A program made the translations under genes and the position numbers. This document shows positions 1-9,469 of a stretch of 59,629 nucleotides of DNA, piece by piece. The notes beneath the pieces were generated by a model. The model did no database searches, was not told the origin of the DNA, and saw only the letters and a list, made by a program, of their open reading frames with translations. The stretch lies in assembly GCF_001074805.1 (NCBI RefSeq), contig NZ_JUPI01000007.1:1-59629 (forward strand). The letters are read 5' to 3'. The first letter of the stretch is position 1, and every line of letters begins with the position of its first letter. The stretch comes from Streptococcus parasanguinis. GTDB taxonomy: Bacteria; Bacillota; Bacilli; Lactobacillales; Streptococcaceae.

Positions 1-65
1 AAAGCAGTGCTTTGAGCAACCTGCGGCTAGCTTCCTAGTTTGCTCTTTGATTTTCATTGAGTATA
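1..65. repeat. Partial BOX-type intergenic repeat (boxC end)
   Basis: The first 65 bases match, from memory, the terminal boxC module of the pneumococcal BOX element, read in the direction that ends in TTTTCATTGAGTATA. A short inverted run around GCAGTGCTTTGAGC looks like the end of a boxB unit. The element is cut by the window edge, so its full length and any boxA module cannot be seen. BOX elements are typical of mitis-group streptococci. The rest of the stretch to the first gene is A+T-rich, with a small GATTC/GAATC inverted repeat near 90-105 and no convincing promoter. Confidence 0.6.
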
Positions 66-155
66 AGGAGCACGCTTTAGCTTCACTGATTCTTGTTAGA
101 ATCACAAGTTTATATTTAAAACATTAAAAATTTAAGTTAGAATGAGGTTTTACTC

Positions 156-2801
156 ATGGAAAATGTTGTTGTACATATTATCTCTCACAGCCACTGGGAT
201 CGTGAGTGGTATCTACCTTTTGAAAGTCACCGCATGCAATTGGTGGAACTCTTTGACAATCTCTTTGATCTTTTTGAAAATGACCCTGAATTCAAAAGTT
301 TCCACTTAGATGGACAAACCATCGTCCTCGATGACTATTTAGAAATTCGCCCTGAAAATCGCGACAAGGTGCAGCGCTATATCGACGAGGGCAAGCTCAA
401 GATTGGTCCCTTCTACATCTTGCAGGATGATTACTTGATCTCCAGCGAAGCCAATGTCCGCAATACCTTGATTGGCCAAGCTGAATGCGCTAAATGGGGC
501 AAATCCACTCAGATTGGTTACTTCCCAGATACCTTTGGAAATATGGGGCAAGCACCTCAAATTCTTCAAAAATCAGGGATTCACGTAGCAGCCTTTGGGC
601 GTGGGGTCAAACCAATCGGATTTGACAACCAGGTCCTCGAAGATGAGCAATTCACCTCTCAATTTTCTGAAATGTACTGGCAAGGGGCGGATGGTAGCCG
701 TGTGCTGGGTATTCTCTTTGCCAACTGGTACAGTAATGGGAACGAAATTCCAGTGGATAAAGACGAAGCTTTGGCTTTCTGGAAACAAAAATTGGCAGAT
801 GTTCGCGACTATGCCTCAACCAACCAATGGTTAATGATGAACGGCTGCGACCACCAACCGGTTCAACGAAACTTGAGTGAAGCTATTCGCGTGGCCAACG
901 AACTGTTCCCTGACGTGACCTTTATTCATAGCTCCTTTGATGAATATGTGCAAGCAGTGGAAAGTGCACTTCCCGAACAATTATCAACGGTTACGGGAGA
1001 ATTGACCAGTCAGGAAACCGATGGTTGGTACACTCTTGCTAATACCTCTTCTTCACGTATTTACCTCAAACAAGCCTTCCAAGAAAACAGCAACTTGCTC
1101 GAGCAAGTGGTGGAACCTTTGACCATCATTACTGGTGGGCACAACCATAAGGATCAATTGACCTATGCTTGGAAGACACTCTTACAAAATGCGCCACACG
1201 ATAGTATTTGTGGATGTAGCGTAGATGATGTTCACCGTGAAATGGAAGTTCGTTTTGCCAAGGTCAACCAAGTCGGAAACTTTGTCAAGACCAACCTTCT
1301 CAACGAATGGAAGGGTAAACTAGCAACTCAAAAAGCCCAGAGTGAGAACCTCTTTACGGTCATCAATACTGGCTTGCACAATAAGGTGGACACCGTCAGC
1401 ACGATTGTCGATGTAGCGGTTTGTCCATTTAAGGAATTGCATCCGACAGAGGGCTTCAAGAAAATGGCCGCTTTGAGCTTGCCAGACTACCACGTAGAAG
1501 ATTTAGATGGACATCTTGTAGAAGCAGAGATTGAGGACTTGGGAGCAAGCTTTGGCTATACCCTGCCTAAGGATAAATTCCGTCAACCTTATATCGCGCG
1601 TCAAGTGCGCGTGACGGTTCCGGTTCACCTAGCGCCTCTTTCTTGGACGACCTTCCAGCTCTTGGAAGGCAAAGCACCTCATCATGATGGTCTGTTCCAA
1701 AATGGAGTGATCGATACGCCATTTGTAACCCTTAGTATCGATGATGGCTTGACCCTCTATGATAAAACGACCAATGAGGCTTATGAGGATTTCCTTCGCT
1801 TTGAAGATCGTGGTGATATCGGAAATGAATATATCTACTTCCAACCAAAAGGAACAGAGCCGATCTATGCGGAGTTAACAGCTTATGAGGTCTTGGAAAA
1901 CAATGCCCGCTATGCCAAAATCTTGTTCAAGCATGACTTGACGATCCCGGTCAGTGCGGATGAACAATTGGATGCGGAGCAAAGAGGCATTATCGAGTTT
2001 ATGAACCGCAAGGCAAGTCGCTCAGAAGAGCTGACAACCCTCTCTCTTGAAACAGAGATGACCATCTTTGTAGATGATCCGCAAATTCGCTTCAAGACGC
2101 GCTTTACCAATACAGCTAAGGATCACCGCATCCGTCTCTTGGTCAAGACTCACAATACACGTCCAAGTAACGATTCTGAAAGTATCTATGAAGTTGTGAC
2201 ACGGCCAAATAAACCGGCTGCTTCTTGGGAAAATCCTGAAAATCCCCAACACCAACAAGCCTTCGTCAGCTTGTATGATGACGTCAAAGGGGTAACAGTG
2301 GCCAATAAAGGATTGCATGAATACGAAATCCTTGGAGACGATACGATAGCTGTAACACTTCTCCGTGCTTCAGGGGAACTTGGTGACTGGGGCTATTTCC
2401 CAACACCAGAAGCACAATGTTTGCGGGACTTTGAGGTTGAATATGCAGTAGAATGCCATCAAGCTCAGGGGCGCTTCTCTGCTTATCGCCGGGCCAAAGC
2501 TTTGCAGACACCGATGACCAGCCTTCAAGTTGAAAAACAAGAAGGAAGTGTAGCAGCGTCTGGTAGCTTACTCAAGCATACAGCCTTGACGCATCCTCAG
2601 GTTTGTCCAACAGCCTTTAAGGTAGCAGAAAATGAAGAAGGTTACATCCTTCGCTATTACAACATGAGCCAAGAAAATGTGCGCGTGTCAGAAGGACAAC
2701 AAACGGTTGTCGATCTTCTGGAACAACCGTATCCGGTCCATACAGGTTTATTGGCACCGCAAGAAATCCGGACAGAATGGATTAAAAAAGAAGAAGTATA
2801 G
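156..2801 (+). CDS. GH38 family alpha-mannosidase
   Basis: This is an 881-residue cytoplasmic alpha-mannosidase of glycoside hydrolase family 38. The family signature SHSHWDREW lies at residues 10-18 and supplies the zinc ligands His13 and Asp15. The motif FPDTFG holds the likely nucleophile Asp125. There is no signal peptide, so it should act on oligosaccharides after import. Streptococcal relatives (the S. pneumoniae and S. pyogenes GH38 enzymes) remove alpha-1,3-linked mannose from N-glycan cores. The gene heads a block with a ROK kinase, a GH20 enzyme and an N-glycan importer, which supports that role. The ATG at 156 has a GAGG motif about ten bases upstream. An upstream operon partner may lie outside the window. 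Confidence 0.93.
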   Translation: MENVVVHIISHSHWDREWYLPFESHRMQLVELFDNLFDLFENDPEFKSFHLDGQTIVLDDYLEIRPENRDKVQRYIDEGKLKIGPFYILQDDYLISSEANVRNTLIGQAECAKWGKSTQIGYFPDTFGNMGQAPQILQKSGIHVAAFGRGVKPIGFDNQVLEDEQFTSQFSEMYWQGADGSRVLGILFANWYSNGNEIPVDKDEALAFWKQKLADVRDYASTNQWLMMNGCDHQPVQRNLSEAIRVANELFPDVTFIHSSFDEYVQAVESALPEQLSTVTGELTSQETDGWYTLANTSSSRIYLKQAFQENSNLLEQVVEPLTIITGGHNHKDQLTYAWKTLLQNAPHDSICGCSVDDVHREMEVRFAKVNQVGNFVKTNLLNEWKGKLATQKAQSENLFTVINTGLHNKVDTVSTIVDVAVCPFKELHPTEGFKKMAALSLPDYHVEDLDGHLVEAEIEDLGASFGYTLPKDKFRQPYIARQVRVTVPVHLAPLSWTTFQLLEGKAPHHDGLFQNGVIDTPFVTLSIDDGLTLYDKTTNEAYEDFLRFEDRGDIGNEYIYFQPKGTEPIYAELTAYEVLENNARYAKILFKHDLTIPVSADEQLDAEQRGIIEFMNRKASRSEELTTLSLETEMTIFVDDPQIRFKTRFTNTAKDHRIRLLVKTHNTRPSNDSESIYEVVTRPNKPAASWENPENPQHQQAFVSLYDDVKGVTVANKGLHEYEILGDDTIAVTLLRASGELGDWGYFPTPEAQCLRDFEVEYAVECHQAQGRFSAYRRAKALQTPMTSLQVEKQEGSVAASGSLLKHTALTHPQVCPTAFKVAENEEGYILRYYNMSQENVRVSEGQQTVVDLLEQPYPVHTGLLAPQEIRTEWIKKEEV

Positions 2802-2836
2802 CTGGTTGCAGCTGAAGAAACAATAAAAGGAAAGGA

Positions 2837-2878
2837 GGAGCGAAAAAGTAAGAACCGACTGCTGACTCGCTCCTTTTT
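2837..2878 (+). terminator. Hairpin with T-tract between GH38 and ROK genes
   Basis: GGAGCGA at 2837-2843 pairs with TCGCTCC at 2867-2873, followed by five T residues. It has the shape of an intrinsic terminator inside what otherwise looks like a single operon. It may therefore reduce rather than end transcription into the ROK gene, which starts 13 bases further on with no strong ribosome-binding site. Confidence 0.55.
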
Positions 2879-2891
2879 ACAGGTAAAAGCA

Positions 2892-3761
2892 ATGACCATT
2901 GCAACGATTGATATCGGAGGGACTGGCATTAAGTTTGCTAGTCTAACTCCTGATGGAAAGATTTTAGATAAGGCCAGCACCGCAACGCCAGAGACTCTGG
3001 AAGAGTTGCTAGCTTGGTTGGATCAGCGATTGTCAGAACGTGACTACCGTGGGATTGCCATGAGTGTGCCAGGAGCCGTTCATCAAGAAACAGGGGTAAT
3101 TGAAGGGATCAGTGCCATTCCTTACATCCATGGTTTTTCATGGTATGAGGCGCTTGCTCATCATAAGCTTCCTATCCACCTAGAAAATGATGCCAACTGT
3201 GTTGGACTCAGTGAACTGCTAGCTCATCCTGAGATTGAAAATGCAGCCTGTGTCGTGATTGGTACAGGAATCGGTGGAGCCATGATTATCAATGGGAAGC
3301 TACACCGTGGTCGTCATGGTTTGGGCGGTGAGTTTGGCTACATGACCACAATCGAGCCCGCAGAAAGACTCAATAACTGGTCACAACTCGCTTCTACAGG
3401 AAACATGGTTCGCTATGTGATTGAAAAATCTGGTCAAACCGATTGGGATGGCCGCAAGGTGTACCAAGAGGCGGCAGCAGGTAATGCCCTTTGCCAAGAA
3501 GCTATTGAGCGCATGAATCGTAATCTTGCTCAAGGACTGCTCAATATCCAGTACCTGATTGATCCAGATGTGATTAGTCTAGGCGGCTCTATCAGTCAGA
3601 ACCCTGATTTTATCAAAGGCGTGCAAAAAGCCGTAGATGCCTTTGTGGAAAGATATGAAGAATATACCATCGCTCCAGTCATTCAAGCTTGCACCTATCA
3701 GGCAGATGCCAATCTCTACGGTGCCCTTGTCAACTGGTTACAGGAGGAAAACCAATGGTAA
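2892..3761 (+). CDS. ROK family sugar kinase
   Basis: This 289-residue protein has the ROK nucleotide-binding motif [10 protein letters not shown] at residues 6-15. ENDANC near residue 98 contains the likely catalytic Asp100, and a glycine-rich GTGIGGAMI segment follows. It has no N-terminal helix-turn-helix, so it is a kinase rather than a repressor. The usual ROK zinc motif CxCGxxGC after GGEFGYM is absent. It sits between the GH38 mannosidase and the GH20 hexosaminidase, as in the pneumococcal N-glycan cluster, so the likely substrate is a released hexose or amino sugar such as mannose or N-acetylglucosamine. The substrate is inferred from context only. Its stop codon overlaps the start of the next gene. 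Confidence 0.88.
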   Translation: MTIATIDIGGTGIKFASLTPDGKILDKASTATPETLEELLAWLDQRLSERDYRGIAMSVPGAVHQETGVIEGISAIPYIHGFSWYEALAHHKLPIHLENDANCVGLSELLAHPEIENAACVVIGTGIGGAMIINGKLHRGRHGLGGEFGYMTTIEPAERLNNWSQLASTGNMVRYVIEKSGQTDWDGRKVYQEAAAGNALCQEAIERMNRNLAQGLLNIQYLIDPDVISLGGSISQNPDFIKGVQKAVDAFVERYEEYTIAPVIQACTYQADANLYGALVNWLQEENQW

Positions 3762-5635
3762 GTTTTACCGGAATCAACAGTAAACAAGCGCAAGCTTTAG
3801 AGTTGCTCCAAAATCACATTTCTCTACCAGATGTAGAAGTGGCAGTCGCTCAGTCTGACCATGCTTCCATCTCTATCAAGGGGGAGAATGGGCAGTATCA
3901 ATTGACCTACCGTAAACCTCATCAACTCTACCGTGCCTTATCTGTGCTCGCAACAGCTTTAGCAGAAGGGGACAAGGTAGAGATTGAAGAGCAGGCGGCC
4001 TATGAAGATTTAGCCTATATGGCGGACTGTTCGCGCAATGCCGTGCTCAATGTCGCATCTGCCAAGCAGATGATTGAAGTCTTGGCTCTGATGGGTTATT
4101 CAACCTTTGAGCTCTACATGGAAGACACTTATCAAATTGAAGGACAACCTTACTTTGGTTATTTCCGTGGAGCATACTCAGCTGAAGAGTTACAGGAAAT
4201 CGAAAGCTACGCCCAGCAGTTTGACATGACCTTTGTGCCATGTATCCAAACTTTGGCTCACTTATCAGCCTTTGTCAAATGGGGCGTCAAAGAAGTGCAA
4301 GAGCTCCGCGATGTAGAAGATATCCTCCTCATCGGTGAAGAAAAAGTCTACGACCTGATTGACGGTATGTTTGCGACGTTATCTAAACTACAAACTCGCA
4401 AGGTCAATATCGGAATGGATGAAGCTCACCTGGTTGGTTTGGGTCGTTATCTTATCTTGAACGGTGTGGTGGATCGGAGTCTTCTCATGTGCCAACACTT
4501 GGAGCGCGTGCTGGATATCGCAGACAAGTATGGTTTCCACTGCCAGATGTGGAGCGATATGTTCTTCAAACTCATGTCAGCAGATGGCCAGTACGACCGT
4601 GATGTCGAAATTCCAGAAGAAACTCGTGTTTATCTTGACCGTCTCAAAGACCGTGTGACCTTGGTTTACTGGGATTATTATCAGGATAGCGAAGAAAAAT
4701 ACAATCGTAACTTCAGTAACCACCACAAGATTAGCCAGGATATTGCCTTTGCAGGTGGGGCTTGGAAGTGGATTGGTTTCACACCACACAACCATTTCAG
4801 TCGTCTCATCGCTGTCGAAGCTAACAAAGCCTGCCGTGCCAATCAGATCAAAGAAGTCATTGTGACTGGTTGGGGAGATAATGGTGGTGAAACAGCTCAG
4901 TTCTCTATTCTGCCAAGCTTGCAAATCTGGGCAGAACTCAGCTACCGCAATGATTTAGACCGTTTGTCAGCTCATTTCAAGACCAATACAGGCTTATCGG
5001 TTGAGGACTTTATGCAACTTGATCTTGCCAACCTCTTGCCAGACCTACCAGATAATCTCAGTGGTATCAACCCTAATCGCTATGTCTTTTATCAGGATGT
5101 TCTCTGCCCAATCCTTGACAAGCACATGACTCCTGAGCAGGACAAACCACACTTTACCCAAGCAGCTGAGACTCTTGCTACTATCAAAGAAAAAGCAGGC
5201 ATCTACGCTTATCTCTTTGAAACTCAGGCACAGTTGAATGCTATTTTAAGTAGTAAAGTGGATGTAGGCCGACGCATTCGTCAAGCCTATCAAAAAGGTG
5301 ATAAAGAGAGCTTGCAACAAATTGCTAGGGAAGAATTACCAAAATTAAGAAGCCAGATTGAAACCTTCCACAAGCTCTTTAGCCACCAATGGTTGAAAGA
5401 AAACAAGGTCTTTGGCTTGGATACAGTAGACATTCGTATGGGTGGGCTCTTGCAACGGATCAAGCGCGCAGAAAGCCGCATTGAGGCTTATCTGTCTGAT
5501 CAGATTGACCGCATCGACGAACTAGAAGTCGAAATCTTGCCATTTAATGATTTCTACGGGGATCAGGACTTCGCAGCCACAACGGCTAACCAGTGGCATA
5601 CTATTGCGACGGCTTCAACCATTTATACAACGTAA
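3755..5635 (+). CDS. GH20 family beta-N-acetylhexosaminidase (GH20C-like)
   Basis: This 626-residue cytoplasmic enzyme has no signal peptide. The family GH20 catalytic Asp-Glu pair is visible in [10 protein letters not shown] as Asp222 and Glu223. Its size, lack of secretion signal and position after a GH38 and a ROK gene match pneumococcal GH20C, an intracellular exo-hexosaminidase that removes terminal GlcNAc or GalNAc from imported oligosaccharides. The ATG at 3755 was chosen because AGGAGG lies at 3742-3747 and because the ATG overlaps the stop codon of the ROK gene, which implies coupled translation. An in-frame extension further upstream would run deep into the kinase gene and is unlikely. 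Confidence 0.9.
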   Translation: MVSFTGINSKQAQALELLQNHISLPDVEVAVAQSDHASISIKGENGQYQLTYRKPHQLYRALSVLATALAEGDKVEIEEQAAYEDLAYMADCSRNAVLNVASAKQMIEVLALMGYSTFELYMEDTYQIEGQPYFGYFRGAYSAEELQEIESYAQQFDMTFVPCIQTLAHLSAFVKWGVKEVQELRDVEDILLIGEEKVYDLIDGMFATLSKLQTRKVNIGMDEAHLVGLGRYLILNGVVDRSLLMCQHLERVLDIADKYGFHCQMWSDMFFKLMSADGQYDRDVEIPEETRVYLDRLKDRVTLVYWDYYQDSEEKYNRNFSNHHKISQDIAFAGGAWKWIGFTPHNHFSRLIAVEANKACRANQIKEVIVTGWGDNGGETAQFSILPSLQIWAELSYRNDLDRLSAHFKTNTGLSVEDFMQLDLANLLPDLPDNLSGINPNRYVFYQDVLCPILDKHMTPEQDKPHFTQAAETLATIKEKAGIYAYLFETQAQLNAILSSKVDVGRRIRQAYQKGDKESLQQIAREELPKLRSQIETFHKLFSHQWLKENKVFGLDTVDIRMGGLLQRIKRAESRIEAYLSDQIDRIDELEVEILPFNDFYGDQDFAATTANQWHTIATASTIYTT

Positions 5636-5679
5636 AAAATGCCAAGTTGGATGACAGAAGTCTCATCCACAGTGGCTAG

Positions 5680-5727
5680 GAGTAGAAGAGGAGCTGTCTT
5701 TACGACCACCCTTTTCTACTCTTTTTT
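5680..5727 (+). terminator. Intrinsic terminator after the GH20 gene
   Basis: The arm at 5680-5691 (GAGTAGAAGAGG) pairs over 12 positions, one of them G-U, with 5710-5721. Six T residues follow. It ends the GH38-ROK-GH20 transcript before the importer promoter. Confidence 0.85.
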
Positions 5728-5772
5728 AAAACTATGTCATAAATTTGTAGAATTTTTTCTATAATTAGGAGT

Positions 5773-5801
5773 TTGAAAATGTAAATGGGCTATCTTATAA
5801 T
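5773..5801 (+). promoter_or_regulatory. Sigma-A promoter of the N-glycan importer operon
   Basis: A -35 box TTGAAA (5773-5778) and a perfect -10 box TATAAT (5796-5801) are separated by exactly 17 bases. The predicted start of transcription is at about 5808, which gives a leader of about 54 bases before the first permease gene. Confidence 0.8.
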
Positions 5802-5807
5802 AGGTGA

Positions 5808-5821
5808 TGTAAACGCTACCA
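5808..5821 (+). promoter_or_regulatory. cre site (CcpA operator) at the importer promoter
   Basis: TGTAAACGCTACCA fits the cre consensus TGWAANCGNTNWCA at 13 of 14 positions. It begins at the predicted transcription start, where bound CcpA would block transcription. This predicts glucose repression of N-glycan uptake. Confidence 0.75.
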
Positions 5822-5861
5822 AAGCAAATAAACACGCTCAAGGCTCAAAGGGGGGAGTTAA

Positions 5862-6791
5862 ATGAAAAAGTTTGTAAGGACTCTGAGAGAAAATTTCATT
5901 TTTCTTTTAATGGTCTTACCTGGTGCAGCGTGGTTAATCTTATTCTTCTATATTCCGGTTTTTGGGAATATCGTAGCATTTAAGGACTATCATATTACGG
6001 GAGAGGGCTTCATTGACAGTGTCATGAAGAGTAAGTGGGTTGGCTTTGACAATTTCAAGTTCCTCTTTAGTTCCAAAGATGCCTACATTATTACAAGAAA
6101 CACGGTATTGTACAACTTAGGATTCATCTTCTTAGGATTGATTGTTTCCGTTGGGATCGCCATCATCTTTAGTGAGTTGAGATCAAAAAGAGTGGTCAAG
6201 GTGCTTCAAACCTCCATGCTCTTCCCATACTTCCTATCATGGGTTATCATCAGCTTCTTCACCGATGCCTTTCTTAACGTGGACAAAGGATTGGTCAACC
6301 ACATCTTAACTTCATTTGGTATGAAAGCCATCAATTTCTACTCGGAATTGTGGATCTGGCCAGCGCTTCTCCTCTTCTTAGGAATCTGGAAAGGCTTTGG
6401 TTATAGTAGTGTCATGTACTATGCAACCATCATGGGAATTGACCCAACTTACTATGAAGCAGCGACTGTGGATGGTGCGTCTAAGTGGCAACGCATTCGC
6501 AACATCACCATTCCTCAGTTGTCTTCCTTGATTACGGTTTTGACTATTCTTGCAGTCGGAAATATCTTCCGCGCAGATTTCGGTCTTTTCTACCAAATCC
6601 CGCATAATGCTGGAGCGCTCTATAGTGTGACCAACGTTATTGATGTTTATGTCTACAACGGTTTGACCAAGTCAGGGGATATCGGGATGACAGCAGCAGC
6701 CGGTCTTTACCAATCGGTAGTCGGTTTGGTTCTTGTTTTAATCTCAAATATCATTGCCCGTCGCATTGATAAGAATGCCGCTCTCTTCTAG
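5862..6791 (+). CDS. ngtP1: ABC sugar importer permease, LplB-like (NgtP1-like)
   Basis: This 309-residue inner-membrane permease of the CUT1 class has about six hydrophobic helices. The EAA loop YYEAATVDGASKWQRIR is where the ATPase docks. It is the first gene of a three-gene importer unit that contains no ATPase; in streptococci such importers usually borrow a shared ATPase such as MsmK. Position, order and neighbours match the pneumococcal complex N-glycan transporter NgtP1-NgtP2-NgtS, but the symbol is transferred by similarity of arrangement. A GGGGGGAG ribosome-binding site precedes the ATG. Confidence 0.85.
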   Translation: MKKFVRTLRENFIFLLMVLPGAAWLILFFYIPVFGNIVAFKDYHITGEGFIDSVMKSKWVGFDNFKFLFSSKDAYIITRNTVLYNLGFIFLGLIVSVGIAIIFSELRSKRVVKVLQTSMLFPYFLSWVIISFFTDAFLNVDKGLVNHILTSFGMKAINFYSELWIWPALLLFLGIWKGFGYSSVMYYATIMGIDPTYYEAATVDGASKWQRIRNITIPQLSSLITVLTILAVGNIFRADFGLFYQIPHNAGALYSVTNVIDVYVYNGLTKSGDIGMTAAAGLYQSVVGLVLVLISNIIARRIDKNAALF

Positions 6792-6804
6792 AAAGGAGGA
6801 TCGT

Positions 6805-7737
6805 ATGAAAAAATCAACCATTCAAAAAGAAAAAATTGATAATGTCGGGATCCATTCTTTCAGTAAGAAGAGCAACTTCTTCTTTACCTTGTTGTTGACC
6901 TTGGTCGGCTTGACCTGTGTGCTTCCCTTCATCTTCGTTGTCATGATCTCTTTGACAGACGAACAAAGTTTGGCAGTCCATGGTTTCCAATTCTGGCCAG
7001 CAAAATTTGGATTTGATGGTTACCTCTTCTTGGTACAGTTCAAAGACAAAATCTTGCAAGCCCTCTTCATTACCTTGTTTGTGACCATTGTGGGAACAGC
7101 ATGTAATGTCTTTATCACCACAACTTATGCTTACGCAATCTCACGGAGTACCTTTAAATACCGCAAGTTCTTTACCGTATTTTCACTCCTTAGTATGCTC
7201 TTTAGTGCAGGGTTGGTTCCAAGCTACATTGTGACCACTCAACTCTTGCAGTTAGGTGATACCATCGGAGCTTTGATTATCCCAATGTTGCTCAGTCCAT
7301 TTAACATCATATTGATGCGGACCTTCTTTAAACGGACCATTCCAGAAGCTATCCTTGAATCCGCTCGGATCGATGGGGCAAGTGAAACACGGATCTTCTT
7401 CCAAATCTGCTTGCCATTGTCTCTACCAGGGATTGCGACTATCAGTTTGTTCACTGCTTTAGGGTTCTGGAACGACTGGTTCAATGCCCTCCTCTATATT
7501 AAGAGTGACAACCTTTACCCATTGCAATACCTCTTGATGCAAATCCAAAACAATATGGATTACATCGCTAAAAACGTCGGGGTATCCGGCCAATTGGCAG
7601 GAGCTGTACAATCCATCCCACGGGAAACAGGACGTATGGCCATGGTGGTTGTGGCAACAGTGCCAATCGCCATTCTCTATCCATTCTTCCAACGCTACTT
7701 TGTAAAAGGCTTGACCATCGGTGGTGTGAAAGAATAA
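6805..7737 (+). CDS. ngtP2: ABC sugar importer permease, YtcP-like (NgtP2-like)
   Basis: This 310-residue permease is the partner of the preceding one. It has about six membrane segments and an EAA loop, ILESARIDGASETRIFF. The ATG at 6805 was chosen because AAAGGAGGA lies at 6792-6800. An upstream in-frame start would overlap the previous gene and has no ribosome-binding site. The two permeases should form the membrane channel of the N-glycan importer. No ATP-binding subunit is encoded nearby. Confidence 0.86.
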   Translation: MKKSTIQKEKIDNVGIHSFSKKSNFFFTLLLTLVGLTCVLPFIFVVMISLTDEQSLAVHGFQFWPAKFGFDGYLFLVQFKDKILQALFITLFVTIVGTACNVFITTTYAYAISRSTFKYRKFFTVFSLLSMLFSAGLVPSYIVTTQLLQLGDTIGALIIPMLLSPFNIILMRTFFKRTIPEAILESARIDGASETRIFFQICLPLSLPGIATISLFTALGFWNDWFNALLYIKSDNLYPLQYLLMQIQNNMDYIAKNVGVSGQLAGAVQSIPRETGRMAMVVVATVPIAILYPFFQRYFVKGLTIGGVKE

Positions 7738-7746
7738 CATCGTTCA

Positions 7747-7769
7747 TTGAAAATCAGCAGGATTTTCAA
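7747..7769 (+). promoter_or_regulatory. Perfect stem-loop between permease and binding-protein genes
   Basis: TTGAAAATC at 7747-7755 and GATTTTCAA at 7761-7769 form a nine-base-pair stem with a five-base loop and no T-tract. Such hairpins between importer genes can protect or delimit processed mRNA, so that the binding protein is made in excess. That role is inferred. Confidence 0.5.
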
Positions 7770-7816
7770 CTCATAACTTAGTCTAAAAAGAAAATAACAT
7801 AAAGGAGATTTTTCTT

Positions 7817-9298
7817 ATGAAAAATTGGAAAAAATACGCGTTAGCATCTGCTAGTGTCATCGCTCTTGGAGCTACTCTTGCTGCTTGTGGAAGCCTTACA
7901 GGTAACAACAAGAAATCTGCAACAACTGAAGACGGTAAACCAATCATCAAGATGTACCAAATCGGTGATAAACCAGATAACTTGGATGTTCTTCTTAAAA
8001 ATGCCAACAAGATCATTGAAAAGAAAGTTGGCGCAAAATTGGATATCCAATATCTTGGTTGGGGTGACTACGCACAAAAAATGAACGTTATCATCTCATC
8101 TGGTGAAAACTATGATATTGCCTTTGCTAATAACTACGTTATCAACGCTCAAAAAGGTGCTTATGCTGACTTGACAGAATTGTACAAGAAAGAAGGAAAA
8201 GACCTTTACAAAGCACTTGACCCAGCTTACATCAAAGGGAACACTGTAAATGGCAAGATCTATGCTGTTCCAGTAGCAGCTAACGTGGCATCTTCTCAAA
8301 ACTTTGCCTTCAACGGACCACTTCTTGAAAAATATGGTATCGACGTTTCAAACGTGAAAGACTATGCTTCTCTTGAACCAGTCTTGAAAGCCATCAAAGA
8401 AAAAGATCCAAACGTTGTTCCATTTGCAATGAACAAGAGCTACGGTGGACCTTCAGATGACTTTGACTATGTGGCTGTTGATGGACTTCCATTCGTTGTT
8501 GACTTGAAAGGTGACACTACTAAGATCGTTGACCGTTACACAATTCCTCGTTATGTAGAAAACTTGAAGACTCTTCACAAATACTACGAAGCAGGATACA
8601 TTCCAAAAGACGTAGCAACGAGCGATACTGGATATGACCTTTCTCAAGATACTTGGTTGGTTCGTGAAGAAACAGTAGGGCCAGCTGACTACGGTAACAG
8701 CTTGCTTTCTCGTGTAGCAAACCGTAAGATCGAAATCAAACCATTTACTGAACTGTACAAGAAGAACAATACTACTCAAGTAGCTAACTTTGTTATCTCA
8801 AACAACTCTAAGAACAAAGAAAAAGCAATGGAAGTGTTGAACCTCTTGAACACTGATCCAGAACTCTTGAACGGCCTTGTTTATGGACCAGAAGGCAAGA
8901 ACTGGGAAAAAGTTGACGGCAAAGAAAACCGTGTCAAAGTCTTGGATGGCTACAACGGAAACACTCACATGTCTGGATGGAACACTGGTAACAACTGGAT
9001 TCTTTACATCAACGAAAATGTAACTGATGAACAAATTGCACAATCTAAGAAAGACTTGGAAACTGCAAAAGAATCTCCAGCACTTGGCTTCATCTTTAAC
9101 ACAGATAAAGTGAAATCAGAAATCACTGCTCTTACAAATACTTTGAACCAATTCGCAGGTGCGATCAATACTGGTACTGTGGATCCTGAAGTAGAAGTTC
9201 CTAAGATGCTTGAAAAATTGAAATCAGAAGGTGCTTACCAAAAAGTGCTTGACGAAATGCAAAAACAATACGACGAATTCCTTGCTTCTAAAAAATAA
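7817..9298 (+). CDS. ngtS: Sugar-binding lipoprotein of the N-glycan importer (NgtS-like)
   Basis: This 493-residue extracellular solute-binding lipoprotein has a signal peptide that ends in the lipobox LAAC, with Cys24 as the lipidated residue. A low-complexity linker (GNNKKSATTEDGK) leads into the mature domain. Family 1-type binding proteins of this length take up large oligosaccharides. Pneumococcal NgtS binds degalactosylated complex N-glycans, and this gene has the same neighbours: two permeases, YesL and a YesMN system. A strong AAAGGAGA site at 7801-7808 precedes the ATG. Codon use is highly biased, which suggests strong expression. Confidence 0.88.
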   Translation: MKNWKKYALASASVIALGATLAACGSLTGNNKKSATTEDGKPIIKMYQIGDKPDNLDVLLKNANKIIEKKVGAKLDIQYLGWGDYAQKMNVIISSGENYDIAFANNYVINAQKGAYADLTELYKKEGKDLYKALDPAYIKGNTVNGKIYAVPVAANVASSQNFAFNGPLLEKYGIDVSNVKDYASLEPVLKAIKEKDPNVVPFAMNKSYGGPSDDFDYVAVDGLPFVVDLKGDTTKIVDRYTIPRYVENLKTLHKYYEAGYIPKDVATSDTGYDLSQDTWLVREETVGPADYGNSLLSRVANRKIEIKPFTELYKKNNTTQVANFVISNNSKNKEKAMEVLNLLNTDPELLNGLVYGPEGKNWEKVDGKENRVKVLDGYNGNTHMSGWNTGNNWILYINENVTDEQIAQSKKDLETAKESPALGFIFNTDKVKSEITALTNTLNQFAGAINTGTVDPEVEVPKMLEKLKSEGAYQKVLDEMQKQYDEFLASKK

Positions 9299-9313
9299 GA
9301 AACAGGTCGTGTG

Positions 9314-9346
9314 AAAAGGCTTTGGGGCTGTCTCCAAGGCCTTTTT
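9314..9346 (+). terminator. Intrinsic terminator after the binding-protein gene
   Basis: AAAAGGCTTTGG at 9314-9325 pairs with CCAAGGCCTTTT at 9334-9345, with one G-U pair, and runs into a T-tract. Confidence 0.88.
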
Positions 9347-9430
9347 AAGTTTTTATGAAAATGAATCCTGGAAATGAAAATCAATATTTCAATTCACTAA
9401 TGCAAATATGAGGAAAGCGTTTTATTTTTA

Positions 9431-9439
9431 TGATATAAT
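9431..9439 (+). promoter_or_regulatory. Extended -10 promoter of the yesL-kinase-regulator operon
   Basis: TGATATAAT gives a perfect -10 box with the extended TGn motif, and no good -35 box is present. A weak cre-like sequence (11 of 14 positions) lies just upstream at 9412-9425. Confidence 0.65.
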
Positions 9440-9469
9440 AGAATGACTAATTGGAAAAGAGGTTGAAAG

